Shown here: positions 1 through 13,100 of the stretch, in pieces
Layout of the letters: each line of letters starts with the position of its first letter
Position numbering within the stretch: the first letter of the stretch is position 1
NCBI GenBank assembly: GCA_025642075.2
Contig: JAODUO010000573.1
Span: 98,501 to 162,500, forward strand
Direction of reading: 5' to 3'
DNA: 64,000 nucleotides
From: Ridgeia piscesae
Taxonomy: Eukaryota; Annelida; Polychaeta; Sabellida; Siboglinidae
The notes under the pieces: model-generated
The model's input: only the letters and a program-made list of their open reading frames with translations
What the model was told of the DNA's origin: nothing
The model's database searches: none
Program-made: the position numbers and the translations under genes

Positions 1-91
1 AAACCTACGAAGTAGAAAATCTAAAATACCACTAGGAAGTTAAATAAAAAGAAATACACTGGTAGTTACATTCAAATAGGGTAACTAGTCG

Positions 92-295
92 GCGACACCA
101 AATTACAATCTTTAAATGACGGAAGTTGACACTGAAAAAGCTCTGTGCTGCACAAATGCCTCAGTGACACCAAATTTATTATATTGTATAAATAACAGAA
201 GTTGTCATTTGAGAAGTATCACCAACCACCTCTGCCTCAGTTACACAAAATTTAATTTATAAGGAAATTGCCACCGAAAAAGCATTATGACCCAC
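92..295 (-). repeat. Degenerate copies of TAF1 exon 20 donor junction
   Basis: Plus-strand motif GCCTCAGYGACACCAAA, the complement of exon 20's last bases, recurs at about 92-102 (partial), 158-176 and 229-250. Similar spacers (GAAGTTGacactgaaaaagc type) lie between. Unit about 65-75 bp, three diverged copies beside the true junction at 291-318. Confidence 0.6.
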
Positions 296-418
296 CTCTG
301 CCTCAGCGACACCAAACTTTCTCAGCAGCTGTTTAGCATCCTTCAGTGACAACTTGCGGAGGTCAGCGTCTGTACCGGTCACTGTGCGCTTGACCGGCGT
401 CTGGCTGTTAGACTCGTC
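296..418 (-). CDS. TAF1: TAF1 coding exon 20 (last exon in window)
   Basis: Residues 1008-1048: [20 protein letters not shown], then [12 protein letters not shown]. Acceptor ctgttgccag, donor GAG|gtgggt. The reading frame continues off the left edge; the sequence in 1-295 is intron. Confidence 0.95.
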
Positions 419-989
419 CTGGCAACAGAGAGTGGTCACTGTGGTCAGGCCAGGTGCAACAATTGGATCTGTTTTATATCAGTTCTTTGGTAGTGAGAAT
501 ATGACAGGATTCTCAGAGCAACATCCACGCCATTTCATAGTTACTAAACAGGGACAATTTGTTTAGCCACAAATTGAACTTATATAATATAGTAACGAGA
601 ATATATACAGACTGGACAGTTGACAGAACCCTGCGGGGTGCTGGAAACAACTAGACTGTAAACAATAAGACAGAGCATATAGTCCTTCATAGAGGTAAAG
701 GGTTAAATCTTGATACTCTGGCTAGCAACTAGCACAGGAATGTGATACTGTCAGTTAAAAATAACAGATAAGATCAAATAAAGGTTTGCCCGAGGATTCT
801 CACCTTTGACTGTTGGGGCTTGTTGGGGACTTTGACGTAGGAGAAACCCTCTCCGCACCCTGAGGGATCTGCTACCCCAGTGAGGGCGAGTAGGCAACGC
901 CCCTTCATTGCTGCAATGTACGCTCTCGTTGTGTTCCATGGAGCAGCTTTCACCTTAGAACAATGACGGTCTTGTTAGAACAAACGTAC

Positions 990-1024
<35 letters not shown>

Positions 1025-1043
1025 CTTACGTGTGTGTGTGTGG

Positions 1044-1111
<68 letters not shown>

Positions 1112-4100
1112 GTGTGTGTGTCTGTGTAACTGAATGTGTGTATGTGAGGGTATGTGTATGTGTGTAACTGTATGTCTGTATGTGAGTATGTGTGTTTGTA
1201 TGTGTGTGTGTGTGCGTCACTCTATGAGTGTAATTGACCAGCATCAATACTTCACTAAGCTGTATAAACACCACCTACATGGTGGATATAACTGAATGAG
1301 CAGCCTTTGTGTAGTAATTGTGATAAGGCTGAATATTTCCCATGCAAATCGACATTGTTAAAATGAACAGGTAAAGTGCAACATCCTAAGATTTGCATAC
1401 TATACTATATGACTTTACCTCTACATAAGATGAATACATTATCAGAAATGCAAGTGACAGTAAATTAACTGTTACCCAAAGTAGACATTCATATCCATTC
1501 ACTGTGCGACCAGCCAGGGGTACATTGACATAAACAGCTGCAGCGCCACCTGGTGCATGAGGATAAGCACGGCGAACACACTAATAAAAATATGCATCAT
1601 GAAAGAACATTGAATCGGGTTATGGTCAAAGGTCATCTACCTCATCGTCCATCTTGACCTGGTTGTCTTCGTCGTCGTCTTCTGGGGCAAATATCGATCT
1701 CTCCCCGTACCCAGCGTCCTGTAAACGAGAACAACGAGATTCGCTGGATGTTAGAATAATAACACTATTACCGCCAACAAATGCTCTTGTAATATGTCAC
1801 AGAAGTACAAATAAGTGTCAATGAAGAAGTCTCTTGTCCTGTCATCACATCCTCCTTGTCTGACAAAATATCTACTGCCACAGTTAACTTACAAGGTATT
1901 CATTATGATGTTAGTTTGTTTGTTCATATTTCTATTTCGTTTTGGTGACAATAACAGACCAACAACGAATTCTTGTCGGTCCCATCAGTATAGAATTAAT
2001 AGGATTTTAACAGAAAGTTATAAATCACAAAATCAAAGTTTGGTTGAGATCAAACTCACATCCAGTTTATTTACAAGAGCAGTTAGAATTTTGTTGTTGA
2101 AATGCCAAATGAGACTGTGTTTGTGTGACCTACAGATGGCCGACACTGACCTTGAGCCTCTGTTCTGCGGCCAGCATGCTGTAGTAGCCACAACACTGCT
2201 CGGGACAAACCATGGCTCGCATCTCTTCCTCTGTCGGCAGTCGGAAATCCGACTTCAAAACCCACCAGTTTGAGTCCATTCCTGCGAACACAATTTTTAA
2301 TTATTCACTGATATTGTAACATCTGCATATCTGAAGAAATCTTTTAAAATGATTCTTATTTTACTGTATGTTTTCGGATACACAGGTCAACTGTCAGATT
2401 TAGTGGTTGTGACACAATACAGTGCAGAGGGCAACCACGTGTATATTTGGAATTTGTTATGTTTTGTATCTTTTGTACAGTTTGTTACTTGACAGCTGAA
2501 ATTAAATATAATTTCAGGTGTACAAATTACGGTATTATTGGGAACAGGTCCGAATTTTTTAATTGATCATCAGTTACGATCGAATGTAAACTGTTTGTGG
2601 GCAGCCGTTCTACGAAATGCTTGATCACTAGGTGGCAGCACGAATGGCAGTCAATGTAAACGTAGGGCATACTTGACAAAAATGTAAATGCCTGTTTATA
2701 ATAATTATAATAATTAATGCACTTAACAACTAGAGTAGTTTTTGCCTCCAAATATTACACACTTCTTGACCACTCATGTTGGTTATGAACTGAAGAGATC
2801 AATGCCTTATCTCACGTGCAGGAAAATGTATTCAGAATGGGTTTTTTAAAAGTCCTGATTAAAATCTACACCACCTGAAAAAGTTGTTAGATTTCGTTAC
2901 GAAAACCTCATCTGTTGACACAACAAAAGAAACTAGCTGAGATATGATTGGAATCTCATTAGATCCTGCCCCGTGGCGGTGAAACTGAACTCTTCAGCTG
3001 ATTCACCTGTTCGTTTGAAGTCTGCACACAGTTTCAGTCGCTTGCGAATGCTGCTCTCCGAGTGTGACGGAAACGCTTTCTTGATTTCTTCCATCTTGAT
3101 TCTGCGTGGCATGTCCTTGCTCTTCCAGAACAGCCTGTAGATGAACACCTGTGAACAGATGTGGACATTTGCATGGGTACAGTATTGCTCTTCCAGAACA
3201 GCCTGTAGATGAACACCTGTGAACAGATGTGGACATGTGCATGGGTACAGTCTTGCTCTTCCAGAACAGCCTGTAGATGAACACCTGTGAACAGATGTGG
3301 ACATGTGCATGGGTACAGTCTTGCTCTTCCAGAACAGCCTGTAGATGAACACCTGTGAACAGATGTGGACATGTGCATGGGTACAGTCTTGCTCTTCCAG
3401 AACAGCCTGTAGATGAACACCTGTGAACAGATGTGGACATTTGCATGGGTACAGTCTTGCTCTTCCAGAACAGCCTGTAGATGAACACCTGTGAACAGAT
3501 GTGGACATGTGCATGGGTACAGTCTTGCTCTTCCAGAACAGCCTGTAGATGAACACCTGTGAACAGATGTGGACATTTGGATGGGTACAGTCTTGCTCTT
3601 CCAGAACAGCCTGTAGATGAACACCTGTGAACAGATGTGGACATTTGCATGGGTACAGTCTTGCTCTTCCAGAACAGCCTGTAGATGAACACCTGTGAAC
3701 AGATGTGGACACTTGCATGGGTACAGTCTTGCTCTTCCAGAACAGCCTGTAGATGAACACCTGTGAACAGATGTGGACACTTGCATGGGTACAGTCTTGC
3801 TCTTCCAGAACAGCCTGTAGATGAACACCTGTGAACAGATGTGGACATTTGGATGGGTACAGTCTTGCTCTTCCAGAACAGCCTGTAGATGAACACCTGT
3901 GAACAGATGTGGACATTTGCATGGGTACAGTCTTGCTCTTCCAGAACAGCCTGTAGATGAACACCTGTGAACAGATGTGGACACTTGCATGGGTACAGTC
4001 TTGCTCTTCCAGAACAGCCTGTAGATGAACACCTGTGAACAGATGTGGACATTTGCATGGGTACAGTCTTGCTCTTCCAGAACAGCCTGTAGATGAACAC

Positions 4101-7100
4101 CTGTGAACAGATGTGGACACTTGCATGGGTACAGTCTTGCTCTTCCAGAACAGCCTGTAGATGAACACCTGTGAACAGATGTGGACACTTGCATGGGTAC
4201 AGTCTTGCTCTTCCAGAACAGCCTGTAGATGAACACCTGTGAACAGATGTGGACATGTGCATGGGTACAGTCTTGCTCTTCCAGAACAGCCTGTAGATGA
4301 ACACCTGTGAACAGATGTGGACATGTGCATGGGTACAGTCTTGCTCTTCCAGAACAGCCTGTAGATGAACACCTGTGAACAGATGTGGACATTTGCATGG
4401 GTACAGTCTTGCTCTTCCAGAACAGCCTGTAGATGAACACCTGTGAACAGATGTGGACACTTGCATGGGTACAGTCTTGCTCTTCCAGAACAGCCTGTAG
4501 ATGAACACCTGTGAACAGATGTGGACACTTGCATGGGTACAGTCTTGCTCTTCCAGAACAGCCTGTAGATGAACACCTGTGAACAGATGTGGACATTTGG
4601 ATGGGTACAGTCTTGCTCTTCCAGAACAGCCTGTAGATGAACACCTGTGAACAGATGTGGACATTTGCATGGGTACAGTCTTGCTCTTCCAGAACAGCCT
4701 GTAGATGAACACCTGTGAACAGATGTGGACACTTGCATGGGTACAGTCTTGCTCTTCCAGAACAGCCTGTAGATGAACACCTGTGAACAGATGTGGACAC
4801 TTGCATGGGTACAGTCTTGCTCTTCCAGAACAGCCTGTAGATGAACACCTGTGAACAGATGTGGACATGTGCATGGGTACAGTCTTGCTCTTCCAGAACA
4901 GCCTGTAGATGAACACCTGTGAACAGATGTGGACATGTGCATGGGTACAGTCTTGCTCTTCCAGAACAGCCTGTAGATGAACACCTGTGAACAGATGTGG
5001 ACATTTGCATGGGTACAGTCTTGCTCTTCCAGAACAGCCTGTAGATGAACACCTGTGAACAGATGTGGACATGTGCATGGGTACAGTCTTGCTCTTCCAG
5101 AACAGCCTGTAGATGAACACCTGTGAACAGATGTGGACATTTGGATGGGTACAGTCTTGCTCTTCCAGAACAGCCTGTAGATGAACACCTGTGAACAGAT
5201 GTGGACATTTGCATGGGTACAGTCTTGCTCTTCCAGAACAGCCTGTAGATGAACACCTGTGAACAGATGTGGACACTTGCATGGGTACAGTCTTGCTCTT
5301 CCAGAACAGCCTGTAGATGAACACCTGTGAACAGATGTGGACACTTGCATGGGTACAGTCTTGCTCTTCCAGAACAGCCTGTAGATGAACACCTGTGAAC
5401 AGATGTGGACATTTGGATGGGTACAGTCTTGCTCTTCCAGAACAGCCTGTAGATGAACACCTGTGAACAGATGTGGACACTTGCATGGGTACAGTCTTGC
5501 TCTTCCAGAACAGCCTGTAGATGAACACCTGTGAACAGATGTGGACATTTGCATGGGTACAGTCTTGCTCTTCCAGAACAGCCTGTAGATGAACACCTGT
5601 GAACAGATGTGGACACTTGCATGGGTACAGTCTTGCTCTTCCAGAACAGCCTGTAGATGAACACCTGTGAACAGATGTGGACATTTGGATGGGTACAGTC
5701 TTGCTCTTCCAGAACAGCCTGTAGATGAACACCTGTGAACAGATGTGGACATTTGGATGGGTACAGTCTTGCTCTTCCAGAACAGCCTGTAGATGAACAC
5801 CTGTGAACAGATGTGGACACTTGCATGGGTACAGTCTTGCTCTTCCAGAACAGCCTGTAGATGAACACCTGTGAACAGATGTGGACATTTGCATGGGTAC
5901 AGTCTTGCTCTTCCAGAACAGCCTGTAGATGAACACCTGTGAACAGATGTGGACACTTGCATGGGTACAGTTTCCTTTCTGTTATTTATTACTTTTCATA
6001 AAACAAACCAGCACAGCACACTAATTTGTAAAAATTATTTAACATTCTAAATAACTACAGTCATGGGTCTGTTATTAGGGTCTACATAACATATCACCTT
6101 ATCCCATGTACACATGCACACATGCCACACACACGCTTGTAGACACCATACCCATGCCTAGATGTACGCATACACGCATGCACACATTCACTCACAACAC
6201 ATACACATGTACACTACACTGGTAATTTTATTGTTATTTTCACAATTTAACACCGGTCAGCTACTGATATCATCTGGAAGACAGGCAACTGTATCACACG
6301 TCTGCCGTCAGCACAGAAGGGACAGGCGCGTAAACATACAGTGAGACATGACAACTGGCGTTACCTGGAGGAAGTCGCGGATGAAGTTGTTTGCACGCTT
6401 CGAGTTGGGCCCCGGCACTTCATACAGTGGACACTCCTGTCCTATGGTGTAGATGCTGTCAACCTCCCGCACGTAGTAGCTGCAGGCAGAGAGGATGACA
6501 GGTGACATCTGGACACAACCAGGTACTGCAGTGATTGTATGTATCTGCAGGTTGATTCAGTAATACAAACAGTTAGGTGTGGCATTTACTTAGGGTTGTT
6601 TGTTATGTATGTTACATGGATCCAGCCAAAACAAACTACCTATAACTCACTGTTGCTGGATGTGTATCACTACAGCTACACATACAGTAAATGTGTTAAC
6701 ACACTGTTACCAGGTGCATCTCACAAAGAAGTAAACATGCCATTTAACTGTTGGGTGTGGATCACAAGTAAGTAAATGTGTTAATGCACTGCTGCTGGGT
6801 GTGTATCACTAACAACTACACATATAATAAATGCGCTAACACACTGTTACTGGGTACATAATCACAAGGCAGTAAACGTGTTACCTCTCTGTTGTTGCAT
6901 GGATATCAACACCAATTACACACATACTGAGTGTGTTAACTCGCTGTCTCCCCGTACACATCACTATCAAATACCTATAAATTAAGTGTGTTAACTCACT
7001 TTGAGTATCACTACCAATTACAAACAGATTAAATGTGTTAACTCACTGTTCTTATGTGCATATCACTACCAAGTATACACACACATATTAAGTGTGTTAA

Positions 7101-10100
7101 CACACTGTTACCAGTACATATCACAAGGAAGTAAACACGTTATCTCACTGTTGTCGCAAGCATACGGACACCAACTACACACACACATTAAGTGTGTTAA
7201 CTCACTGTTGCCGGGTGCGTATGACGAGGAAGTCTGTGTCGGGGACCTGGTGGCTGTAAATGGTGGCGCGGAACATGTTGTTCTCGAAGGCGGGGATGCA
7301 CTGCCCCGGGTTGAGGGGGCTAAGGAAGGGCGAGGTGTGTGCGTAGGCCAGCTCTCCGTACTTGAACTGGGGCGGATTGTTGTCCTTGCCAGGTTTCTAC
7401 AGCCATAGGAAAACAACCGCATTAAGCAGCAGGGAATGTACACTTCTGGACATGTTAAATTGAAGGAAATTTAAGACTTTTCAAGGCTAGTTGAAAACAA
7501 AATTCAAGACTGTTTCAATGACATATATATTTTTGTCGCAGTAAATTAAGTAAACATTATGCAGAAAACACATCCGTTCCAACCACGTGCTGTATTCTCA
7601 TTTTTCAAGCCAACTATCCTAAAGGTTTGCCTTGCCCATCTTTTGAAACAAATAGCATCATACTTGACCAATTTATTTACTTGACTGGGAACAAAATGGT
7701 ATTTACCTGTGGAAATGCTGATTACCCAATGAGCACGCAAATTAATTTTGTGGGTTGGCTTTCCCGATAATGACATAGCGCTAAGACTTCTGCCCAACCA
7801 CCATTAGCCTAAGGCTATTACTCATCACAACAGTCGAGTAAAAAATTATTTGAATTAAAGACTTTTCAAGACAACTTTGTAAAATTCAAAGATTTCAAGG
7901 CCTTGAATTTGGTGCAATAAAACTGAAGGCCGTTCAAGACTTTCTAGGCTCTGTCAGGATGCTCTAACGTGGACAATGAGTGAGTGAATAAGGAGAATGT
8001 TCCATTAAACAAACTCAGTGTGTGGTCGTCACAGTGTATTGTGCAGAAATACATTAGCTGCAGTGGCGCCACCAAGTGAGTGTAACATGCATTAATGCAT
8101 AATTGTCTCCCTTCTCATTGAATGTGGTGCACATCTGCATCAAATAAATCGGTCACAAATCAACAGCCAACATTAATTTCAAACACTGCATTCACATTAT
8201 TTTTAAGGTGTACGAAAAATGTACGAAATACATAATGCCTACATTAACCGAACACTAACAAATGAGAGAGTAGACACTTACCCGCTTGTAGTAGTTCTTG
8301 ACCTTAGTTGCCATGCCGACCTGCATCATGAGGGGTGGGAACTCCTCCGAGTACTCGGCCAGAATGATCTCCCCGTCCTTCCCAGTCAGGTCCTCCGGGG
8401 TACGCATGAAGAACATCTCCCCTCCCCCTGATGCTGCCCTCTCCTGCTCCCTCAACTGTAGGACGCCATCGCAGATATGTAAATCTTTATTGATTTATAT
8501 ACATCCGTTTTGTTTTCGCAAAATTGTAATTCATCAGTTTTTACGATGACAGTTGGTGACAAATTGTCAATAAAGTATTACTAAAATTCTTTCATCAATA
8601 ATTCGCCACTAACGTGTTTGATGTTCGTGAATCTCTTTTCAAGAATGTTCAAGATCTGTGCAAACCCTGGTTGATATACAGGAGATATAAATGTGAATTC
8701 TTGCCCACGCGTGACTTTGAATGATATTCTCGTGTGACGGGAAATTGTTGCTTCTTTATCAGTACACAACGTGTGGCTTCCTGTCCAGCACAATTTTGTA
8801 AATAAAAAAGTCAACCAATTTTTTATTAATGCTTGATGTCCGCCTTAGCGGGGAATGAAAACCAAAATATCTTGTCCTTCATCACAGGGTCCAGTGAATA
8901 TATGTTGTGCTTAAAAATACTTGCATCAAAATGGTACATTGTAAATTGGAATCAACAAAATCAGTACGTGTGATGCTTGTTCGCTAATTTCAACTGTAAT
9001 GTATAAATAACACATGTAACAGTTTCAGTGGCAAAACAGAAAACAACCAAAAACAACCCTACAGAACAATTTCATCCACTACTCAGAGTAAAATGGAACA
9101 TCAGTTTTAAATAAATAGTTTGACATTGCATCAATGTGCTGTGTTTAGCACTGATGCGTCATCATAATAATACAATTTATTTGTGTAGCACCCGAATCAA
9201 TAGTATTGCTCTCAGGCGCTTTACATAAATGTACAAATAGTAGCTAAAATTTGATGATAAATTATTATTAAAATAGATATATGTTTATATGGATGATAAA
9301 TTATTATTAAAATAAATATATACATATGTATATAATATATATATATATATTTATATATATAAACATTATAAATATAAGCCTATACATGAAACAGTAAAAT
9401 AAGTTATGCCATCGCAATATATTGCTACATCAAGTCATTGTCACAACCCTAGGATCATGAGAGATGGAAGTCACATGACCACGGGGGTCAAGTTCACTGA
9501 CCTTGGCCTTGCGTCGGATGGTCTTGAGGAGTGGGAGGACGGGGTGGGGACCGGGAGTACTCATCACCCCGTGGGAGTATTTCTTGAGGGGGGGTCGGTG
9601 GAAAGTCCGCAGCTTCATCGGGCCCAGGTGTGTGGGGAAGAACGGTTGTCGCAGCTCACAAGCCACCGTGGAATGCTGGGAAAGTGACAAGACATATGCA
9701 CGTGACATTCACACACCAGGGTGCCGTTTCGCTAAAATAAAAAGCTTGTAAAGAAATCGTCGTTAAATAAAATCTGTTGTTAAAGTAAATGATTTTATTT
9801 TAAATCGTAAATATCCACTGCTGTATTACGTAGGACATTATTTCTATGACACACCAGTGACAATATCTGGCTGGTGCGTTGTGGTGTTTACGATTCTCAG
9901 GTATTCAAGATCAGTGTGTTAAGGATCAAAATTGAATTTAAAAGCGCAAAATCGGGTTTAGGAGCTATTAACAACATTTGTGAAATGGTCCCCTGGTGTC
10001 AAACTGAGTTACTGCAATGACGGTATATTCACATGCCTAAAACTAATTACATTAAATCAGTGAATATAACATTTTGCGTCTGAAAATATACAGACGTTAT

Positions 10101-13100
10101 GTACTGTACATATCTGGATAAATATTTGGATACGTAAAATAATATGCACTTTGAATATAGAGATATTTCAATTTGTTGGTTAATTGTACTGAATATATTT
10201 ACCTTTCATTATTTTTTTTTTTTTTCCAAATAATTTTGGCTGTATACGGTAGATAAAAAGTATTCTTTTTGTAGACTGAAAACATTGTGTCTGAATTCAG
10301 TCATTATGGCAGGTTTTATACCTATTACTAAGCTGTTCATCCACTTCCTGCTAATAATTACCCAGGCTTCCACAGAGAATAGTAGCAAGATCTCTCCACA
10401 AGTAGAAATAAGCACCAACTCAAATTTACTCAGATTGTAAAACCATAGCATGGGACAATATGCACCAGACGAGTTGGATAACTGGACTATACCAAGGACC
10501 ACTATCAAGAGAGGACCATAAGTAAGAGACCTGTAGGAGACCGCCCCCTAGATTGGTCCTCAGGGCATTGTCAGTCGTCAACTTGGGGTTGTAGTACTCG
10601 TCATTCGACAGGTTGAAAGGGTTTCTACTCTGCAGCGTGTTAGGTTCCTCCTATAAAGTGACACGTCTCATCAAGTACAGTCAGATATAATCATCAAGAA
10701 CATTTCTCTTAGACCTTAACCTAATTCTAACAGTCATTAATGATTAATCATCAAATTTGCATATTTTATAAATTAAAGAAATTTCAACATACGCTGTTTA
10801 ACATTATCTATCACATATGTATTTGTATCAGGCAAATTTACTAGTAAAAACATTTCTCAATAGAATACGACAGGTGTATCGAAAGAATAAATTTACAAAC
10901 TTATCACATGATTACTTACTGGTACTGTTGGCGACTTACCAAAACAAGTTATAATATACCTGCTGTGTAGATTAAAAGGAGGTTTATGTTCTTTGTTTTA
11001 CTAAACATTATAAAATTACATTACAATGTTCTAATTGAGCATTTCTTGTTGTTCAAAGGTATTTTGGGAGAAGACAGGTTTTAAAATGGTGGTGTGCTGC
11101 TTTTGAAGGCTTTATAACATTTATTGACATTAAAAGTGCTGCCCCTATCAGATTAGTACGTCTTCAGAATGATACAGCTGTATTGTTCAAAACTTTGAGT
11201 GAGTGTCATGGTGTTTCTAAAACAATTTTGAATTTTACTTTGTTGAAAAATATCAGGGTGGTGTGTTCAAATGAATACACTATCTTTCCAGTAAAAATGA
11301 AAAAAACACTCCTTTTGATCTAATGAAGCTAAGCTCTGCAAGTGAAAGTACACACAACTAGTAAACAAACAGCCAACCTGAACAAATCTTGAAACGAAAC
11401 AAGAACACTGAAGTTTATTGTAATAGTGTTTTAGTTGTAGAGACGCATAAGAGTTCAGTCTTTCTCACACATGTTCAGCATTCAAATAATCAGCAAGAGT
11501 GTAATTGTTTATTTATGAAAAAAATTACACACCTTCTTGAAAATGACTTACATTTTTTAAAAATTATTATTTGCACTTTTGCTTTGCAGACATGATTAAC
11601 TAAAGCATGTCTGTGTCACTTGTGCCATTTTCATAATTAAAATATAATAATAACCAATGCAATGTAAAATGTTGCTCCAAGTGGCTGTATTGCATTTCTT
11701 AGGATCTGAAATTTTAACAACCTAAAAGTTGTGACATTGCCAAATGTTTTGCATCAACACTTGAGAGAAAGACTGAGAATAACCGAATTGTGAGTCTAGA
11801 AAACAACACAAATTTATTATATTAATCAATACTTCATAATTGTCCTCAGAATCCTGAAAACAAGCAAATCAACAACACTTGCATTTTCATTTTGTTACAA
11901 CACTGAGTTCAGAAATAGAAATGTAAATTTATGCTCACTGTAATATGTTTACACCAGTTTAGTGAAACAAGTTTATACATCAATTGGCTAATGCAAATTA
12001 ATCAATCTAAACAAATGTAACACATATGTAAACATCCGGTACCCAAAACATGTAAGCCTGGAAACTATCAACACACGCATGAATAATTATAAAATCTATC
12101 GAAATATCTTCCTGCTTCCCGTCCTTACAATTCCCACTTCGTACCTCAATCTCCTCTTCCTCTTCCTTAAGTATCCCAGCCTTTCCAAGAAGGATCTTTG
12201 ACTTCTTCACCTCCTACAAAGAATTAAACGGTGAGAAAACTGGAAAATGAACAGCCTGTTGCTGATACCTGGCAGATGTATCACACGTCTAAGTGTCTCA
12301 GTGACCACTGCAGTCGTGTCTCAGTGACCAGTGCAGTCATGTCTCAGTGACCAGTGCAGTCATGTCTCAGTGACCAGTGCAGTCACGTCTCAGTGACCAG
12401 TGCAGTCACGTCTCAGTGACCAGTGCAGTCAGTCTCAGTGACCAGTGCAGTCATGTCTCAGTGACCAGTGCAGTCGTGTCTCAGTGACCAGTGCAGTCAA
12501 GTCTCAGTGACCAGTGCAGTCATGTCTCAGTGACCAGTGCAGTCATGTCTCAGTGACCAGTGCAGTCATGTCTCAGTGACCAGTGCAGTCGTGTCTCAGT
12601 GACCAGTGCAGTCATGTCTCAGTGACCAGTGCAGTCATGTCTCAGTGACCAGTGCAGTCGTGTCTCAGTGACCAGTGCAGTCGTGTCTCAGTGACCAGTG
12701 CAGTCGTGTCTCAGTGACCAGTGCAGTCGTGTCTCAGTGACCAGTGCAGTCATGTCTCAGTGACCAGTGCAGTCGCGTCTCAGTGACCAGTGCAGTCGTG
12801 TCTCAGTGACCAGTGCAGTCGCGTCTCAGTGACCAGTGCAGTCGTGTCTCAGTGACCAGTGCAGTCGTGTCTCAGTGACCAGTGCAGTCGTGTCTCAGTG
12901 ACCAGTGCAGTCGTGTCTCAGTGACCAGTGCAGTCTGTCTCAGTGACCAGTGCAGTCCGTCTCAGTGACCAGTGCAGTCGCGTCTCAGTGACCAGTGCAG
13001 TCATGTCTCAGTGACCAGTGCAGTCGCGTCTCAGTGACCAGTGCAGTCGTGTCTCAGTGACCAGTGCAGTCGTGTCTCAGTGACCAGTGCAGTCGTGTCT

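Noticed and set aside
2933..5962. Three minus-strand frames of 944-1009 codons
   Set aside because: They are the three phases of a 68-bp tandem unit without stops; only the last 142 bp (exon 16) is coding, as shown by family similarity.
8581..8814. Minus-strand frame of 77 codons as a gene
   Set aside because: Lies inside TAF1 intron 12 next to a hAT-like CAGGGTTTGCAC string; no recognisable domain or splice context.
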